A stretch of DNA of 64,000 nucleotides from Marinilactibacillus sp. Marseille-P9653 (GCF_916618885.1 NZ_CAKAKH010000001.1:186001-250000); one strand, 5' to 3'. Positions 23,901-33,807 are shown, counted from the first letter of the stretch. Made by a program: numbers and translations. The notes: a model not told the origin generated them from the sequence alone.

Positions 23901-24608
23901 ATGAATGATACTAAATTAGTGATCCAGCAAAATAATGAACTTAGAGAAGAACTGACTGAAGAAAACAAAGCATATTACGAAGAAATGCTTGTTTATATGA
24001 GGGTTAGAAGCTGGCTTAAGGATGAAGAAAAAGTAGAAGAAATATTGATGCAGGTTCTTCAAGACCTAATCAGTGCCCAAGGAGAAGGTGTCACGGCTGA
24101 GGCATACTTCGGAAAAGACCCAAGATCTCATGCAAATCAGATACTCACTAACTTAGAACGAAATTGGGTAGATCATTTGCAGTTAGGCTCTTGGATCGTT
24201 GGTTTTACACTAGTCCTCAATATATTAAATAATATTATCACTATGGCTACACGTTTAAATCTGGTTACGGTACTATCTAGATCATTCCTCATTTATGTAG
24301 CTGTTTTTGCAGTCTTTAAGTGGATTGAAATGGATAGCTTTACGAAGACCTCCTCAAAATGGAAAGACGGTCTATTTATGGTAATCATTCTCAGCATATT
24401 TGCTCTGGGCATGATTGCTGAAACGATGCTACCTTATCAGTTGCTTCTTAACGTACCTCTTACGGTATCTTGGGGGATTTTGATTATATGTTTAATAGGC
24501 ACTATATGGAAATTTTTTATGTTACCCAGAGAAGAACGTAAAGCGTGGGTGTTACCTCTTTTATTTTTAGTGGCATCTTCAATTATCGGTTTAATTAAAT
24601 TTCTCTAA
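23901..24608 (+). CDS. DUF1129-like membrane protein, paralogue 1
   Basis: The 235-residue protein has a helical cytoplasmic N-terminal domain (1-95, LREELTEENKAYYEEM, and LISAQGEGVTAEAYFGKDPR) and five to six predicted membrane helices (about 100-233). This matches the DUF1129 layout found in Lactobacillales. The function is unknown. GGAGG precedes the ATG. Two paralogues with the same N-terminal motif follow in tandem, the last one broken. The set lies behind a PadR regulator. Confidence 0.6.
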   Translation: MNDTKLVIQQNNELREELTEENKAYYEEMLVYMRVRSWLKDEEKVEEILMQVLQDLISAQGEGVTAEAYFGKDPRSHANQILTNLERNWVDHLQLGSWIVGFTLVLNILNNIITMATRLNLVTVLSRSFLIYVAVFAVFKWIEMDSFTKTSSKWKDGLFMVIILSIFALGMIAETMLPYQLLLNVPLTVSWGILIICLIGTIWKFFMLPREERKAWVLPLLFLVASSIIGLIKFL

Positions 24609-24654
24609 ATGTTAGTACGAAAAAGTTGTCTAAATACTCTTAGGAGGAGATTCA

Positions 24655-25350
24655 GTGAAACATACAGAAATACATGAAAAAAATGAGCAATTCAAGAAAA
24701 GACTCACAGAAGAAAACAAAAAACAATTTGCTAAGATTGAAAGCTATATTCAATTCGGAAATACATTTAAAAACCCGATGGAATTAGAGACTAAACTGAA
24801 TGGCTTTCTTCACGAATTGATTGAAGCACAAAAAGATGGAGAGACTGTTAACGAATATGTAAACAATCAGCCCAAAGAATTTGCAATTAACTTTTTATCC
24901 AAGCTAAAAAATAGACCGCAAGAACTTCTAAAAACAGTTGGTGTTTATTTGTATGTTGTATTCTTAATCAATTTTGCTTTAAACAGATTTTCAATAGATA
25001 TCGTTGATCTTATTACGCTAACCGTGCAAACAGCTGTCTTCTGGGGGATCATGAAAAAGTTGCTTCAGTGGGACGTTTTTAGTGAAATGGATACATTGTT
25101 GAGACTCCTTGCTGGAGGTGCGTTAGCTGGTATAGCATTCGCACTAGTAGGGATTTTAAGAGATCAGATAGAATTTTTAACATGGACAATTGAAATTCCT
25201 TTTGCTATTTTTGCGGGTATAGTATTTGTGGTTGCTTTAGGAGTGACGATTTTGATGTTTGTTTACAAAAATGAGAGCAAAGTAGACTGGCTTGTGGCCA
25301 TGGTTCTATTATGGGGTTCTTTAATAATCGGAACACTGAATTACCTGTAG
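24655..25350 (+). CDS. DUF1129-like membrane protein, paralogue 2
   Basis: The 231-residue protein starts at GTG with AGGAGG eight bases upstream. It has the same layout as its neighbour: an N-terminal helical domain with FKKRLTEENKKQFAKIESYI and LIEAQKDGETVNEYV, then five to six predicted helices ending in a short tail. The motif around the usual EAYFGKDP is changed to NEYVNNQP, so it is the most diverged of the three. Probably co-transcribed with the PadR gene. Confidence 0.6.
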   Translation: MKHTEIHEKNEQFKKRLTEENKKQFAKIESYIQFGNTFKNPMELETKLNGFLHELIEAQKDGETVNEYVNNQPKEFAINFLSKLKNRPQELLKTVGVYLYVVFLINFALNRFSIDIVDLITLTVQTAVFWGIMKKLLQWDVFSEMDTLLRLLAGGALAGIAFALVGILRDQIEFLTWTIEIPFAIFAGIVFVVALGVTILMFVYKNESKVDWLVAMVLLWGSLIIGTLNYL

Positions 25351-25390
25351 TAAAACTCATGAATGACGGTCGAATAGAAAGAGGCGAACC

Positions 25391-26118
25391 ATGAAAAAGA
25401 CAGAAAGTGTCAAAGCGTTAGTTGAACGCAATGAAGAGATTAGTAAAACTTTGTACATAGAAAATCAAAAATATTATCAAAAATTAGCAGATTACGTTAG
25501 ATACGGTAGTTATTTCAAAAATGAAAAAGAAATAGAAGAATTCTTACTGCAAGTACTAGAGGATACACTTAAAGCTCAAAAAGAAGGTGTATCAGCAGAA
25601 AGTTACTTTGGCAAAGATCCAAAGTTATCGGCAGATGAATTGTTAGCTACCTTAAGATTTGATTGGCTAGGAGTCTTGAAAATGCTTGGGGTTGTATTTA
25701 GCTTCTACTTTTTCTTCACTTTCGCAGTAGGAAATTCAAGTGTTGATGTTGTCAGTTTTGTGGTTCGGATTGTGGGGATTGCGGTTGCTGTAGGAATGAT
25801 ATTCAATATTTTACAAAAGGCATCTATGCAAAACAGACTTCCAGAAAAGACCGCCTACTTTCTAAAATGCTTATAGGGCTAATCCTTTTACCGATTATAC
25901 TATTAGAGTTTTTCTTTAAAACAAATTTATTTCTGATTCAGTTTCCGTACGTATTAGTAACCAGTTTAGTCTTCATTGCAGCGTTAATGATTACGTGGAA
26001 ATGAGTTAAAACACCTAAAGAAAAACGGGATGTCTGGTCGATTTTTATGATGGCAACCTGGATTTCATTTTTTATGGGAATCATCAATCACGTCTTGCTG
26101 CCTATGATCAGTAGATAA
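25391..26118 (+). pseudogene. DUF1129-like membrane protein, paralogue 3, broken
   Basis: The gene starts at ATG 25391 with GAGGCG upstream and encodes the family N-terminus (NEEISKTLYIENQKYYQKL, AESYFGKDPK) and the first helices. The first frame stops at 25874-25876. A second frame continues the membrane domain, reading DRLLSKMLIGLILLPIILLE and further helices, so one A has probably been lost in the run near 25850-25856. That frame has an in-frame TGA at 26002-26004 just where paralogue 1 continues (MITWK, stop, VKTPKEKRDVW), and it ends at TAA 26116-26118. Two independent lesions make it a pseudogene. A shortened 161-residue product may still be made. Confidence 0.75.
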
Positions 26119-26374
26119 CGAGCTTAGAAAATAGAGTTTAATCTTGTACGCTTCTTTAACCAGCAGGATAATTTATAGTTTTTGAGCATATAATACTAAT
26201 TAGAGGTATTTCCTATGTTACGATATAATTGAGAAAATTCATCTGATAGAAGTTGACCACATAACAAGTAATGCGCTTTTATAATTCTTAACTCTTTTTT
26301 TAAGAAGCTCCTTTATAATAGAGGCAAGATGATAAATACGATGCATAAAAAAGGAAACGTAGGAGGACGATCGT

Positions 26375-27544
26375 TTGGAAATCGGAATAGATAAAATCGG
26401 GTTTTATACCCCTGAATTTTTTATAGATATGGAAAAGCTGGCTGAGGTTAGAGGTGTCGAACCGGCTAAGTATACGATCGGAATTGGTCAAGAAAAAATG
26501 GCTGTAGCGCCATTGTCTCAAGATGCGGTAACCATGGCTGCGAATGCAGCACTTGAAGTTTTGGATGAAGAAGATAGAGAAGCTATTGATTTTGTCTTAT
26601 TAGGAACAGAATCTGGCGTGGATCATTCAAAATCTGGGGCTGTGTGGGTACACCGTTTAACTGACATTCAAAAGTATGCACGTTCAGTTGAATTGAAACA
26701 AGCTTGTTATAGCGCAACAGCTGCGATTACTATGGCCATGGGACACATTTCATTGCATCCTGAACGCAAAGTGCTTGTATTAGGAACAGATATTGCAAAA
26801 TATGGTTTAAATACTGGCGGAGAACCAACACAAGGTGCAGGTGCTGTCGCAATGGTCTTATCTGCTAATCCTCGCATTTTAGCACTGGATACGGATAGTG
26901 TATCTATGTCAGAAGATATTTCGGATTTCTGGCGTCCATTACACTCGGACTATGCCATAGTAGATGGTAAATTCTCGAATCAAGCTTACCTAAACTTCTT
27001 AACAGATGTTTGGGGTGAGTACAAAGAAAGAAACAACCGCGACCTTAGTGATTTTGAAGCATTATGCTTCCATGTACCGTACACTAAAATGGGCAAAAAG
27101 GCATTAAAAGCTTTAACGGAAAACGCTTCCGAAGAAGATGCTGCTCGTCTGATGGGATATTATGAGCCAAGCATTTCTTACAACAAAGCAGTAGGAAACA
27201 TTTATACAGGATCTCTTTATTTAAGCTTGTTATCTTTACTAGAACAAGGACCTCAACTTCCAGAAAACGCACGTATCGGTTTATTCAGCTATGGTTCTGG
27301 TGGGGTTGGAGAATTCTTTAGTGGAAAAGTTAAAACTGGATACAAAGAACACATGTTGAAAGATGAACACGAAGCGTTACTGAGTAATCGTCGTGAATTA
27401 TCTATAGAAGAGTACGAAAATATTTTACAACAAGCCTTACCAAAAGATGAAACAGACATCGAATTAGACGTTCTAGAAACAACTTCTGGTACGGTTGTAC
27501 TGAAAGGTGTTCAAGCGAACATTCGTCATTATGGTAAAAACTAA
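26375..27544 (+). CDS. mvaS: Hydroxymethylglutaryl-CoA synthase
   Basis: The 389-residue enzyme condenses acetyl-CoA with acetoacetyl-CoA in the mevalonate pathway. It begins IGIDKIGFYTPEFFIDM, carries the catalytic Cys in VELKQACYSATAAI (near residue 111), the catalytic Glu in the LGTESGVDHSKS region and His in ALCFHVPYTKMG. Length is as expected. The start is TTG 26375, with AGGAGG eight bases upstream. The thiolase that makes its substrate follows 60 bases later. TATAAT at 26314-26319 is a possible -10 box. Confidence 0.95.
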   Translation: MEIGIDKIGFYTPEFFIDMEKLAEVRGVEPAKYTIGIGQEKMAVAPLSQDAVTMAANAALEVLDEEDREAIDFVLLGTESGVDHSKSGAVWVHRLTDIQKYARSVELKQACYSATAAITMAMGHISLHPERKVLVLGTDIAKYGLNTGGEPTQGAGAVAMVLSANPRILALDTDSVSMSEDISDFWRPLHSDYAIVDGKFSNQAYLNFLTDVWGEYKERNNRDLSDFEALCFHVPYTKMGKKALKALTENASEEDAARLMGYYEPSISYNKAVGNIYTGSLYLSLLSLLEQGPQLPENARIGLFSYGSGGVGEFFSGKVKTGYKEHMLKDEHEALLSNRRELSIEEYENILQQALPKDETDIELDVLETTSGTVVLKGVQANIRHYGKN

Positions 27545-27604
27545 CCAGGCGGCTGAACAGTGTGAACTTAAAAGTTAACTTTAAATAAAGGAGACGTTTC
27601 TTTT

Positions 27605-28822
27605 ATGCAAAAAGTATATATAGCAGGTGCTAAACGTACACCAATCGGTTCATTTTTGGGTGCTTTAAAAGACGTATCTGCTTCAGATTTAGGAAAAACG
27701 GCTATTGAAGGTGTATTAAGTCAAAGTGGCATCAATCCTTCAGAGGTCAATGAAGTGTCTTTAGGAAACGTTTTGTCCGCCGGTCAAGGTCAAGGTGTAG
27801 CGAGACAAGCGTCGATTAAAGCTGGAATACCGGAAACGACTCCTGCTTACAGTACGAATATGGTCTGCGGTAGTGGACTCAAAACGGTCATGAATGCTTT
27901 CACAGGTATTCGCGCAGAAGAATATGATGTGGTTGTAGCAGGTGGAACCGAATCGATGAGTCAAGCACCTTATTTGCTGCCAGGGCGTACACGTGACGGA
28001 ATCAAGATGGGGAACTTCCAGACTATTGATCACATGGTTCATGACGGCCTAACAGACGCATTTGAAGGTTATCACATGGGTATAACAGCTGAAAATATTG
28101 CAGAACAATACGAAATATCTCGTGAAGATCAAGATGCTTTCGCATATGATTCTCAACAAAGAGCATTGACTGCACTGGATGAAGGCACATTTAATGATGA
28201 AGTTGTACCCGTCAGTTGGACTTCAAGACGCAAGAAAGAAATCACTGTAGATACAGATGAATATCCAAATCGCAATGCGAATCTTGAAAAGATGCAGTCT
28301 TTGAGACCAGCATTCAAGAAAGACGGTACAGTAACCGCAGCAAATGCTTCTGGTTTAAACGATGGCGCAAGCGCGACGGTCATCGTGAGCGAAGACTATT
28401 TGGCGCAGCACGACATCCAGCCGCTAGCTGAAATTGTAGCAATCGGTCAAGGTGGCGTCGATCCTTCTATTATGGGGATGGGACCAGTACCTGCAGTAAA
28501 ACAAGCGTTGAAGAAATCGGGTCTGTCTTTTGAAGATATCGATCTGCTAGAGTTGAATGAAGCTTTTGCCTCACAGAGTCTAGCCGTGATTCAGGAATTG
28601 TCTGAAGCTTTTGAAGTAGATAAAGAAGCGTTAAAACGAAAAACCAATCTCCATGGTGGCGCAATTGCTTTAGGCCATCCAATTGGTGCAAGCGGCAACC
28701 GCATCTTAGTGACTTTGTTATATACATTGAAGCGCAAAGGACTAAAATACGGGATCGCTTCACTTTGTATCGGTGGCGGAATGGGTGCTGCTGTAATCAT
28801 TAGAAACACAGATGTTGATTAA
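27605..28822 (+). CDS. Acetyl-CoA C-acetyltransferase (thiolase)
   Basis: The 405-residue enzyme joins two acetyl-CoA to acetoacetyl-CoA. The nucleophile Cys is in NMVCGSGLK (near residue 88), the His in [18 protein letters not shown] and the second Cys in [12 protein letters not shown]. In Enterococcus this enzyme is the N-terminal half of MvaE, fused to HMG-CoA reductase. Here it ends normally and the reductase is a separate gene at 59398-60687. TAAAGGAG precedes the ATG. It forms an operon with mvaS. Confidence 0.93.
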   Translation: MQKVYIAGAKRTPIGSFLGALKDVSASDLGKTAIEGVLSQSGINPSEVNEVSLGNVLSAGQGQGVARQASIKAGIPETTPAYSTNMVCGSGLKTVMNAFTGIRAEEYDVVVAGGTESMSQAPYLLPGRTRDGIKMGNFQTIDHMVHDGLTDAFEGYHMGITAENIAEQYEISREDQDAFAYDSQQRALTALDEGTFNDEVVPVSWTSRRKKEITVDTDEYPNRNANLEKMQSLRPAFKKDGTVTAANASGLNDGASATVIVSEDYLAQHDIQPLAEIVAIGQGGVDPSIMGMGPVPAVKQALKKSGLSFEDIDLLELNEAFASQSLAVIQELSEAFEVDKEALKRKTNLHGGAIALGHPIGASGNRILVTLLYTLKRKGLKYGIASLCIGGGMGAAVIIRNTDVD

Positions 28823-28828
28823 ACAGAT

Positions 28829-28869
28829 AAAGGAAAACTTTCAAAAATGAAGGTTTTTCTTTTTTTGTT
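28829..28869 (+). terminator. Terminator after the thiolase gene
   Basis: An imperfect stem (AAAACTTTCA with TGAAGGTTTT) is followed by a long T run. Confidence 0.65.
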
Positions 28870-28963
28870 TTTAAATGGATTTTTATGGTGACGTTTATCA
28901 ATGGTTTCAATATAATCAAGGTATCGAATAGATTCCAAAATAAGCTTTGATGAGGAGAAAACC

Positions 28964-29371
28964 ATGAGAATAGGTAAATGGATGATCTTGTCCTTGTTTT
29001 TAATGGGATGTAGTAGTCCAGAAACAAATGAGACAGTCGAACCAGTAGAAGAAACGAATGAAATTATTAGTGTAGTCATAACAGAAACAGACGATATTGA
29101 TCAAAAGTACTTATATGGTTCTTCAAATGAAAGTGAACTAGAAATCGTAAACTCGATGTTGTCTACTGCAACTCAGATGGATGGAATTGTAGACATGATA
29201 GATCCGAACTATAAGATGGTTGTTGAATGGGAAGATGATGAATCTGAAACCTATTCTATTTGGTGGCAAGAAGATCCAACTCAGCTCTCTTTAATGAATT
29301 GGGTAGATACACATACGGTCTTCAGGCTCGAAGGAGAGTCTGCTCGTCAGTTTAAAGAACTGATAAAGTAA
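28964..29371 (+). CDS. Small lipoprotein, unknown function
   Basis: The 135-residue protein has a lipoprotein signal (MRIGKWMILSLFLMGCSS, Cys near residue 16), a Thr/Glu/Val-rich spacer and a C-terminal domain with KMVVEWEDDESETYSIWWQE. It would be tethered outside the membrane. I do not recognise the domain. TGAGGAG precedes the ATG. It stands alone before a bidirectional terminator. Confidence 0.7.
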   Translation: MRIGKWMILSLFLMGCSSPETNETVEPVEETNEIISVVITETDDIDQKYLYGSSNESELEIVNSMLSTATQMDGIVDMIDPNYKMVVEWEDDESETYSIWWQEDPTQLSLMNWVDTHTVFRLEGESARQFKELIK

Positions 29372-29376
29372 AAAAC

Positions 29377-29422
29377 AAAAATAGAAGGTCCTCTAAAACT
29401 AGATTAGAGGACCTTCTATTTT
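29377..29422. terminator. Bidirectional terminator
   Basis: A near-perfect stem of about 19 bases (AAAATAGAAGGTCCTCTAA and its complement at 29404-29422) has A and T runs at the ends. It serves the lipoprotein gene and mscL. Confidence 0.9.
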
Positions 29423-29424
29423 AA

Positions 29425-29811
29425 TTAGTCTGTATCTTTTTTAGCTAGTAAATCTCTAATATCTTCCAATAACTCTTCTACCGTAGGTGCTTCTACAGGT
29501 GTCTCTTCTGGTTCCGGTTTGATTCTACGTGATAGTGTGTTAACAAATTTGATTATAAAAAAGAGTACGAGGGCCACCAAGAAAAAATTGATAACGGCTT
29601 GTATGAACTCTCCATATTGTAAACTCGCTTTACCAATATCCATAGATAAATCTTCGATTTTTGCCTCACCTGTCAAAGCAACTATGATAGGTGTAATAAT
29701 GAACTCTACGAGTGAATTAACAATAGCAGTAAAGGCAGACCCCATTACAAGACCAACAGCGAGATCTAGTACATTTCCTCTAGCAATAAATTCTTTGAAT
29801 TCTTTGATCAT
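29425..29811 (-). CDS. mscL: Large-conductance mechanosensitive channel
   Basis: The 128-residue protein has the MscL N-terminal signature FIARGNVLDLAVGLVMGSAF, two membrane helices (about 14-40 and 68-92) and an acidic C-terminal helix (VEELLEDIRDLLAKK) that bundles in the pentamer. It opens at high membrane tension to release solutes. It is complete, transcribed alone, and ends at the bidirectional terminator. The MscS channel at 10840-11916 is the second osmotic valve in the window. Confidence 0.95.
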   Translation of the reverse strand: MIKEFKEFIARGNVLDLAVGLVMGSAFTAIVNSLVEFIITPIIVALTGEAKIEDLSMDIGKASLQYGEFIQAVINFFLVALVLFFIIKFVNTLSRRIKPEPEETPVEAPTVEELLEDIRDLLAKKDTD

Positions 29812-30172
29812 AGGTAATTAAAATCCTTTCTATAAATAAAATTGCAAATACGCCTTTTCATTCTACTGAAGAATGAGCAGATTTTCAAATTTCACTATTT
29901 TTCTTTACGCGATTTTTACATAAAATTGATAGAAAGGTTCTTTAAAAAAAGGGTATACTAAATCTCCAGAAAAGGGAATTTGTACAAATTGCAGTAGTTT
30001 GTCATAAAAGCAGGCTCGATTGTTCGTGTTTTAATATGCGTTTATAGAAAAATATTCACAAAATTGAGTAGACTTTTGTAATATCGAATGTTACTATTCT
30101 AAAGGGACAAGAAATATGCATATTTGAAATAATTGTAAAGTTGTACTTAGTTAAAACTAGGAGGAAAAAATT
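29812..30172. other. 360-base intergenic region between mscL and the PhnD-like gene
   Basis: This AT-rich region holds the divergent control regions. A possible promoter for the PhnD-like gene is TAGACT (30069-30074), 17 bases, TACTAT (30092-30097), about 75 bases before the start. No open frame, riboswitch or clear operator is seen. Confidence 0.4.
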
Positions 30173-31234
30173 TTGTCTAATAAATGGTTAAAAGGTTTAG
30201 GAATTACTTTTGCTTCAACTTTAGTACTAGCAGCATGTGGAAATGGTGGCGACGACAACTCAGCTTCTGAAGAAACAAACGAAGATGGAAACGTAGCAAT
30301 TGAAGAGCTTTCTGTTCAATTCGTACCTTCACGTGATCCAGAAGAAATCGTAGCTGCAACTGCACCCTTAGAAGACATCCTTAAAGACGAGATGGCTGAC
30401 TTAGGATACGAAATTGGCAACGTTAAAATCGATGTCGGAACTGACTATGAAGCTGTTGGAGAAGCAATGTCTGCAGGTTCTGTAGATGTAGGATTCTTAC
30501 CTGGTGGAACTTATGTCCTTTACGATGACGGAGCAGATGTTATCTTAACCTCAACTCGTGCAGGCTTAAGCAATGATTCTGAAGACCCTGCTGAATGGAA
30601 TGCAAATAAACCAACTGACCCAACGGATGAACAAGTAACTTACTACCGTTCAATCCTAGTAGCAGGCCCTTCTGCAAAAGGCCGTGAATTAGCAGACAAA
30701 GTAAATAATGGCGAAGAATTAACGTGGGAAGATTTAGACTCTGCTTCTTGGAGTGTTATGAGTTCTTCTTCTTCAGCTGGATACATTTATCCAACAATTT
30801 GGATGCAAGAAAATTACGAACAGTCTCTATCTGACTTGAGCCAAATCTCTCAAGCAGATTCATATGGAACTTCAGTATCTCGTCTTGCGACTGAACAAGC
30901 AGACGTTGCAGTAATGTATGCAGATGCTCGTCGTGACTATGTTGAAGACTGGGAAGGTACTTTCGGTGGAGAAGACACAATTTGGGATTCTACAGACGTA
31001 ATTGGCGTAACACCTGGTATCTATAACGATACAATTAGTGTAAGTAAAAACTCTGATATTATGACAGATGATTTAAAAGCAGCATTACAAGATGCATTCA
31101 TCAACATTGCAAACACAGATGAAGGTAAAGAAATTATCGCTATCTACTCTCACGAAGGATACGAAAAATCTGAGAGTTCAGATTATGATGTTGAGCGTGA
31201 AGCACAACAAATCCTTAGAGATCTAACAAACTAA
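30173..31234 (+). CDS. PhnD-type substrate-binding lipoprotein (phosphonate/phosphite family)
   Basis: The 353-residue protein starts at TTG with AGGAGG upstream. It has a lipobox (VLAACG, Cys near residue 22) and the PhnD family pattern LSVQFVPSRDPEEIVAATAP, AMSAGSVDVGFLPGGTYVLY and a serine-rich ligand loop MSSSSSAGYIYPTIWM. The family binds phosphonates, phosphite and similar oxyanions, and some members bind other compounds. No C-P lyase or phosphonatase gene is in the window, so the substrate is open. It is the first gene of a four-gene importer operon and is followed by a hairpin before the ATPase gene. Confidence 0.85.
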   Translation: MSNKWLKGLGITFASTLVLAACGNGGDDNSASEETNEDGNVAIEELSVQFVPSRDPEEIVAATAPLEDILKDEMADLGYEIGNVKIDVGTDYEAVGEAMSAGSVDVGFLPGGTYVLYDDGADVILTSTRAGLSNDSEDPAEWNANKPTDPTDEQVTYYRSILVAGPSAKGRELADKVNNGEELTWEDLDSASWSVMSSSSSAGYIYPTIWMQENYEQSLSDLSQISQADSYGTSVSRLATEQADVAVMYADARRDYVEDWEGTFGGEDTIWDSTDVIGVTPGIYNDTISVSKNSDIMTDDLKAALQDAFINIANTDEGKEIIAIYSHEGYEKSESSDYDVEREAQQILRDLTN

Positions 31235-31277
31235 TCAATAGAAGTCATTAAACTTAATACTCAATACCCAAAGATCA

Positions 31278-31311
31278 AGCTAGGAGACTCAATCTCCTGG
31301 CTTTCTTTTTG
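31278..31311 (+). terminator. Intercistronic hairpin/terminator after the PhnD-like gene
   Basis: AGCTAGGAGA pairs with TCTCCTGGCT (one mismatch) around five bases, followed by TTCTTTTT. It could partly terminate transcription and so lower permease and ATPase expression relative to the binding protein. Confidence 0.6.
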
Positions 31312-31340
31312 AGTATGTCTTAGAAAGGACAACGTGAATT

Positions 31341-32120
31341 ATGATTGAATTTATTAATGTAAATAAAACCTATCCAAATGGGGTTACTGCATTAAAAGAC
31401 GTAAACCTGAAGATTGAACAAGGAGAATTTGTAGCGATTATCGGCTTGTCTGGAGCAGGTAAATCTACTTTGATCCGTTGTATTAATCGTATGCATGAAA
31501 TCAATGAAGGTACATTAAATGTAGACGGAGTAAATGTAAGTAATTTAAGAGGAAAACAAGTTAGGGACTTCCGCCGTAAAATCGGTATGATTTTCCAATC
31601 TTTCAACCTTGTAACGAGAACGACTGTATTAAATAATGTGCTGGTTTCTTCTGTTCCAGAATTGTCTTTTTGGAGAAAAACATTAGGATTATTTCCTAAA
31701 GATAAAAAGATTGCAGCTCTTGAAGCATTGGATAAAGTCGGTATCTTAGATAAAGCTTACAACCGTGTAGATCAATTATCTGGTGGACAACAACAACGTG
31801 TAGCGCTCGCGCGTACATTAGCTCAGAACCCTTCAATCATCTTAGCAGATGAGCCTGTAGCTTCTTTAGATCCGGTAACGGCAAAAGTTGTTATGGACGA
31901 TTTCAAACGTATCAATCAGGAAATGGAAATGTCTATTTTGATCAATATTCACCACGTTGAATTAGCTTTGGAATACGCAGACCGCGTTATCGGCGTTCGT
32001 AAAGGTGAAGTCGTTTATGACGGGAAATCAGAAGATGTGACACAAGATGTGTTGAACAACATCTATGGTAGTTTGACTGAAGTTCCGCACATGGATGATC
32101 CTGAAGAAGCAAAAGTGTAA
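31341..32120 (+). CDS. phnC: PhnC-type ABC transporter ATPase
   Basis: The 259-residue ATPase has Walker A GLSGAGKST, the signature LSGGQQQR, Walker B IILADEPVASLD and the switch His in NIHHVELALEYADRVIGVRK. The sequence around SLDPVTAKVVMDDFKRIN is typical of PhnC. It drives the importer with the two following permeases. AGAAAGGAC precedes the ATG. The symbol reflects the family; the transported compound is not shown by the sequence. Confidence 0.9.
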   Translation: MIEFINVNKTYPNGVTALKDVNLKIEQGEFVAIIGLSGAGKSTLIRCINRMHEINEGTLNVDGVNVSNLRGKQVRDFRRKIGMIFQSFNLVTRTTVLNNVLVSSVPELSFWRKTLGLFPKDKKIAALEALDKVGILDKAYNRVDQLSGGQQQRVALARTLAQNPSIILADEPVASLDPVTAKVVMDDFKRINQEMEMSILINIHHVELALEYADRVIGVRKGEVVYDGKSEDVTQDVLNNIYGSLTEVPHMDDPEEAKV

Positions 32121-32132
32121 GGAGGAGAAACA

Positions 32133-32960
32133 TTGGAAGAAACAGTTTACGATAAGATTTTCAAGCCGAAAACTTACACATTGGAAAATGGTAAAACAGT
32201 CAAACAAAGAGCTTCTAGAACGCCACTGATTCTCTTGCTTGTGCTGATTGCTACGTATGCTTCATTTAGAACGACCGGTGCAGACTTATCTTTACTATTA
32301 AAACGTGGTAACCAGTTTTTTGTTATTATTATTGGAATGTTCCCACCTAACTTTGAGTTTCTTTCAAACATTTGGGGACCCTTATTCGATACCATTCAAA
32401 TGTCTTTATTAGGATCGCTTGCTGGTGCTCTAGTAGCTGTACCACTAGCCTTACTTTCATCTAGCAACATTATTAAGAATGCATTCGTTAATGGATTTTT
32501 CAAATTCTTCTTAAGTATTTTAAGAACTTTACCAACATTGGTTCTGGCATTAATTTTCACCTTTTTATTCGGATTAGGGACAATGGCAGGGATGTTATCC
32601 ATTTTCATCTTTACCTCTTCTTATGTCGGAAAACTAATGTATGAACATATTGAAAATGTCGACATGGGCGCTTTTGAAGCAAACGAATCGATGGGATTAT
32701 CGAAGGTAGAAGCTTTCAGATATGCGATTATTCCAGAAGTATTGCCGACATACTTGTCAGTATCACTGTATGCATTTGAAGGAAACGTTAGATACGCGGC
32801 AATTTTAGGATATGTAGGTGCTGGTGGTATCGGTCTAGTTCTTAATGAGCGTCTGGGCTGGAGAGACTATCCTAGTGTAGGAATGGTTCTTTTAGTCTTA
32901 ATGATTGTAGTGTTCATTATTGAACGTATCAGTGAATACTTCAGACGTAAATTGTCTTAG
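32133..32960 (+). CDS. phnE: PhnE-type ABC permease, first copy
   Basis: The 275-residue membrane protein starts at TTG, with AAGGAGGAG upstream. It has about six helices and the PhnE pattern FNLILRTLPT-like FFLSILRTLPTLVLALIFTF, with the coupling loop MGAFEANESMGLSKVEAFRY. It probably pairs with the next permease as a heterodimer. The gap to the ATPase gene is 12 bases. Confidence 0.88.
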   Translation: MEETVYDKIFKPKTYTLENGKTVKQRASRTPLILLLVLIATYASFRTTGADLSLLLKRGNQFFVIIIGMFPPNFEFLSNIWGPLFDTIQMSLLGSLAGALVAVPLALLSSSNIIKNAFVNGFFKFFLSILRTLPTLVLALIFTFLFGLGTMAGMLSIFIFTSSYVGKLMYEHIENVDMGAFEANESMGLSKVEAFRYAIIPEVLPTYLSVSLYAFEGNVRYAAILGYVGAGGIGLVLNERLGWRDYPSVGMVLLVLMIVVFIIERISEYFRRKLS

Positions 32961-32974
32961 AGAGGAAGAGTTAA

Positions 32975-33790
32975 ATGAACGAAGCAATTCAAACACAATA
33001 TAACAAAGCTCCAAACCGTAAATTGTACTTTGTGACAATATCCATCATTATATTGGCTCTTCTAATCTGGTCATTTATAGGGGTCGATATTACAGGCTTA
33101 GATCAAAAAGGAACAGGCCTTGCAGTCAACATTGTCAGAGGGATTGTAACGCCGGATTTAGAATTTTTATTCGACTTTTCAACGCAAGGTGTACCTTATC
33201 TATTGTATGAGACAATTGCGATCGCTTTACTGGGAACAGTATTTGGTTCTTTACTAGCTATTCCAATTTCATTTTTGATGGCGCCAAGTGTAGTTAGTGG
33301 ACCAGTGGCTTATATCACAAGACTGGTTGTGATCTTTATTCGTACGATTCCTTCGCTGGTTTACGGGATTATGTTTATCCGTGTAACAGGTCCAGGTGCT
33401 TACGCAGGGGTACTCACAATGTCGATCACTTCGATTGGTATGATTTCTAGACTGTACGTCGACGTTATTGAAAATCTAGACCGCGGTGTACTAGAAGCGA
33501 TGACTTCAATGGGTTGTACTACGTATCAGAAAATTCGTTATGGTATTTTACCTCAACTATTCTCAAGCTTCCTATCAACAACCATTTATCGTTTCGATAT
33601 GAACTTGCGTGATGCGACGATTTTAGGGTTGGTTGGTGCCGGTGGTATCGGTGCACCATTGATTTTTGCCATGAGATCTTACCGTTGGAACCAAGTTGGA
33701 TCTATTCTGATTGGGTTAGTCGTACTCATTCTTTTAGTGGAACTATTCTCAAACAAACTAAGATCTAGATTAGTTAGCGGAACAAAATAA
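32975..33790 (+). CDS. phnE: PhnE-type ABC permease, second copy
   Basis: The 271-residue membrane protein has RLVVIFIRTIPSLVYGIMFI and the coupling loop RGVLEAMTSMGCTTYQKIRY, both typical of PhnE. Two tandem phnE genes after phnC are common in Firmicutes. AGAGGAAGAG precedes the ATG; the gap to the previous gene is 14 bases. A terminator follows. Confidence 0.88.
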   Translation: MNEAIQTQYNKAPNRKLYFVTISIIILALLIWSFIGVDITGLDQKGTGLAVNIVRGIVTPDLEFLFDFSTQGVPYLLYETIAIALLGTVFGSLLAIPISFLMAPSVVSGPVAYITRLVVIFIRTIPSLVYGIMFIRVTGPGAYAGVLTMSITSIGMISRLYVDVIENLDRGVLEAMTSMGCTTYQKIRYGILPQLFSSFLSTTIYRFDMNLRDATILGLVGAGGIGAPLIFAMRSYRWNQVGSILIGLVVLILLVELFSNKLRSRLVSGTK

Positions 33791-33807
33791 AATATAGTAT
33801 ACTCGAG

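Noticed and set aside
25391-25876. Calling the third DUF1129-like gene an intact shorter protein
   Set aside because: The membrane domain continues in another frame with clear family similarity, so a frameshift explains the early stop better.
25996-26007. TGA at 26002-26004 read as tryptophan (alternative code)
   Set aside because: Other genes in the window use TGG for Trp and TGA as a stop (for example at 45285-45287); the gene also has a frameshift.
30173-33790. A phosphonate degradation cluster
   Set aside because: Only the importer is present; there are no C-P lyase, phosphonatase or phosphite dehydrogenase genes nearby, so only transport is claimed.
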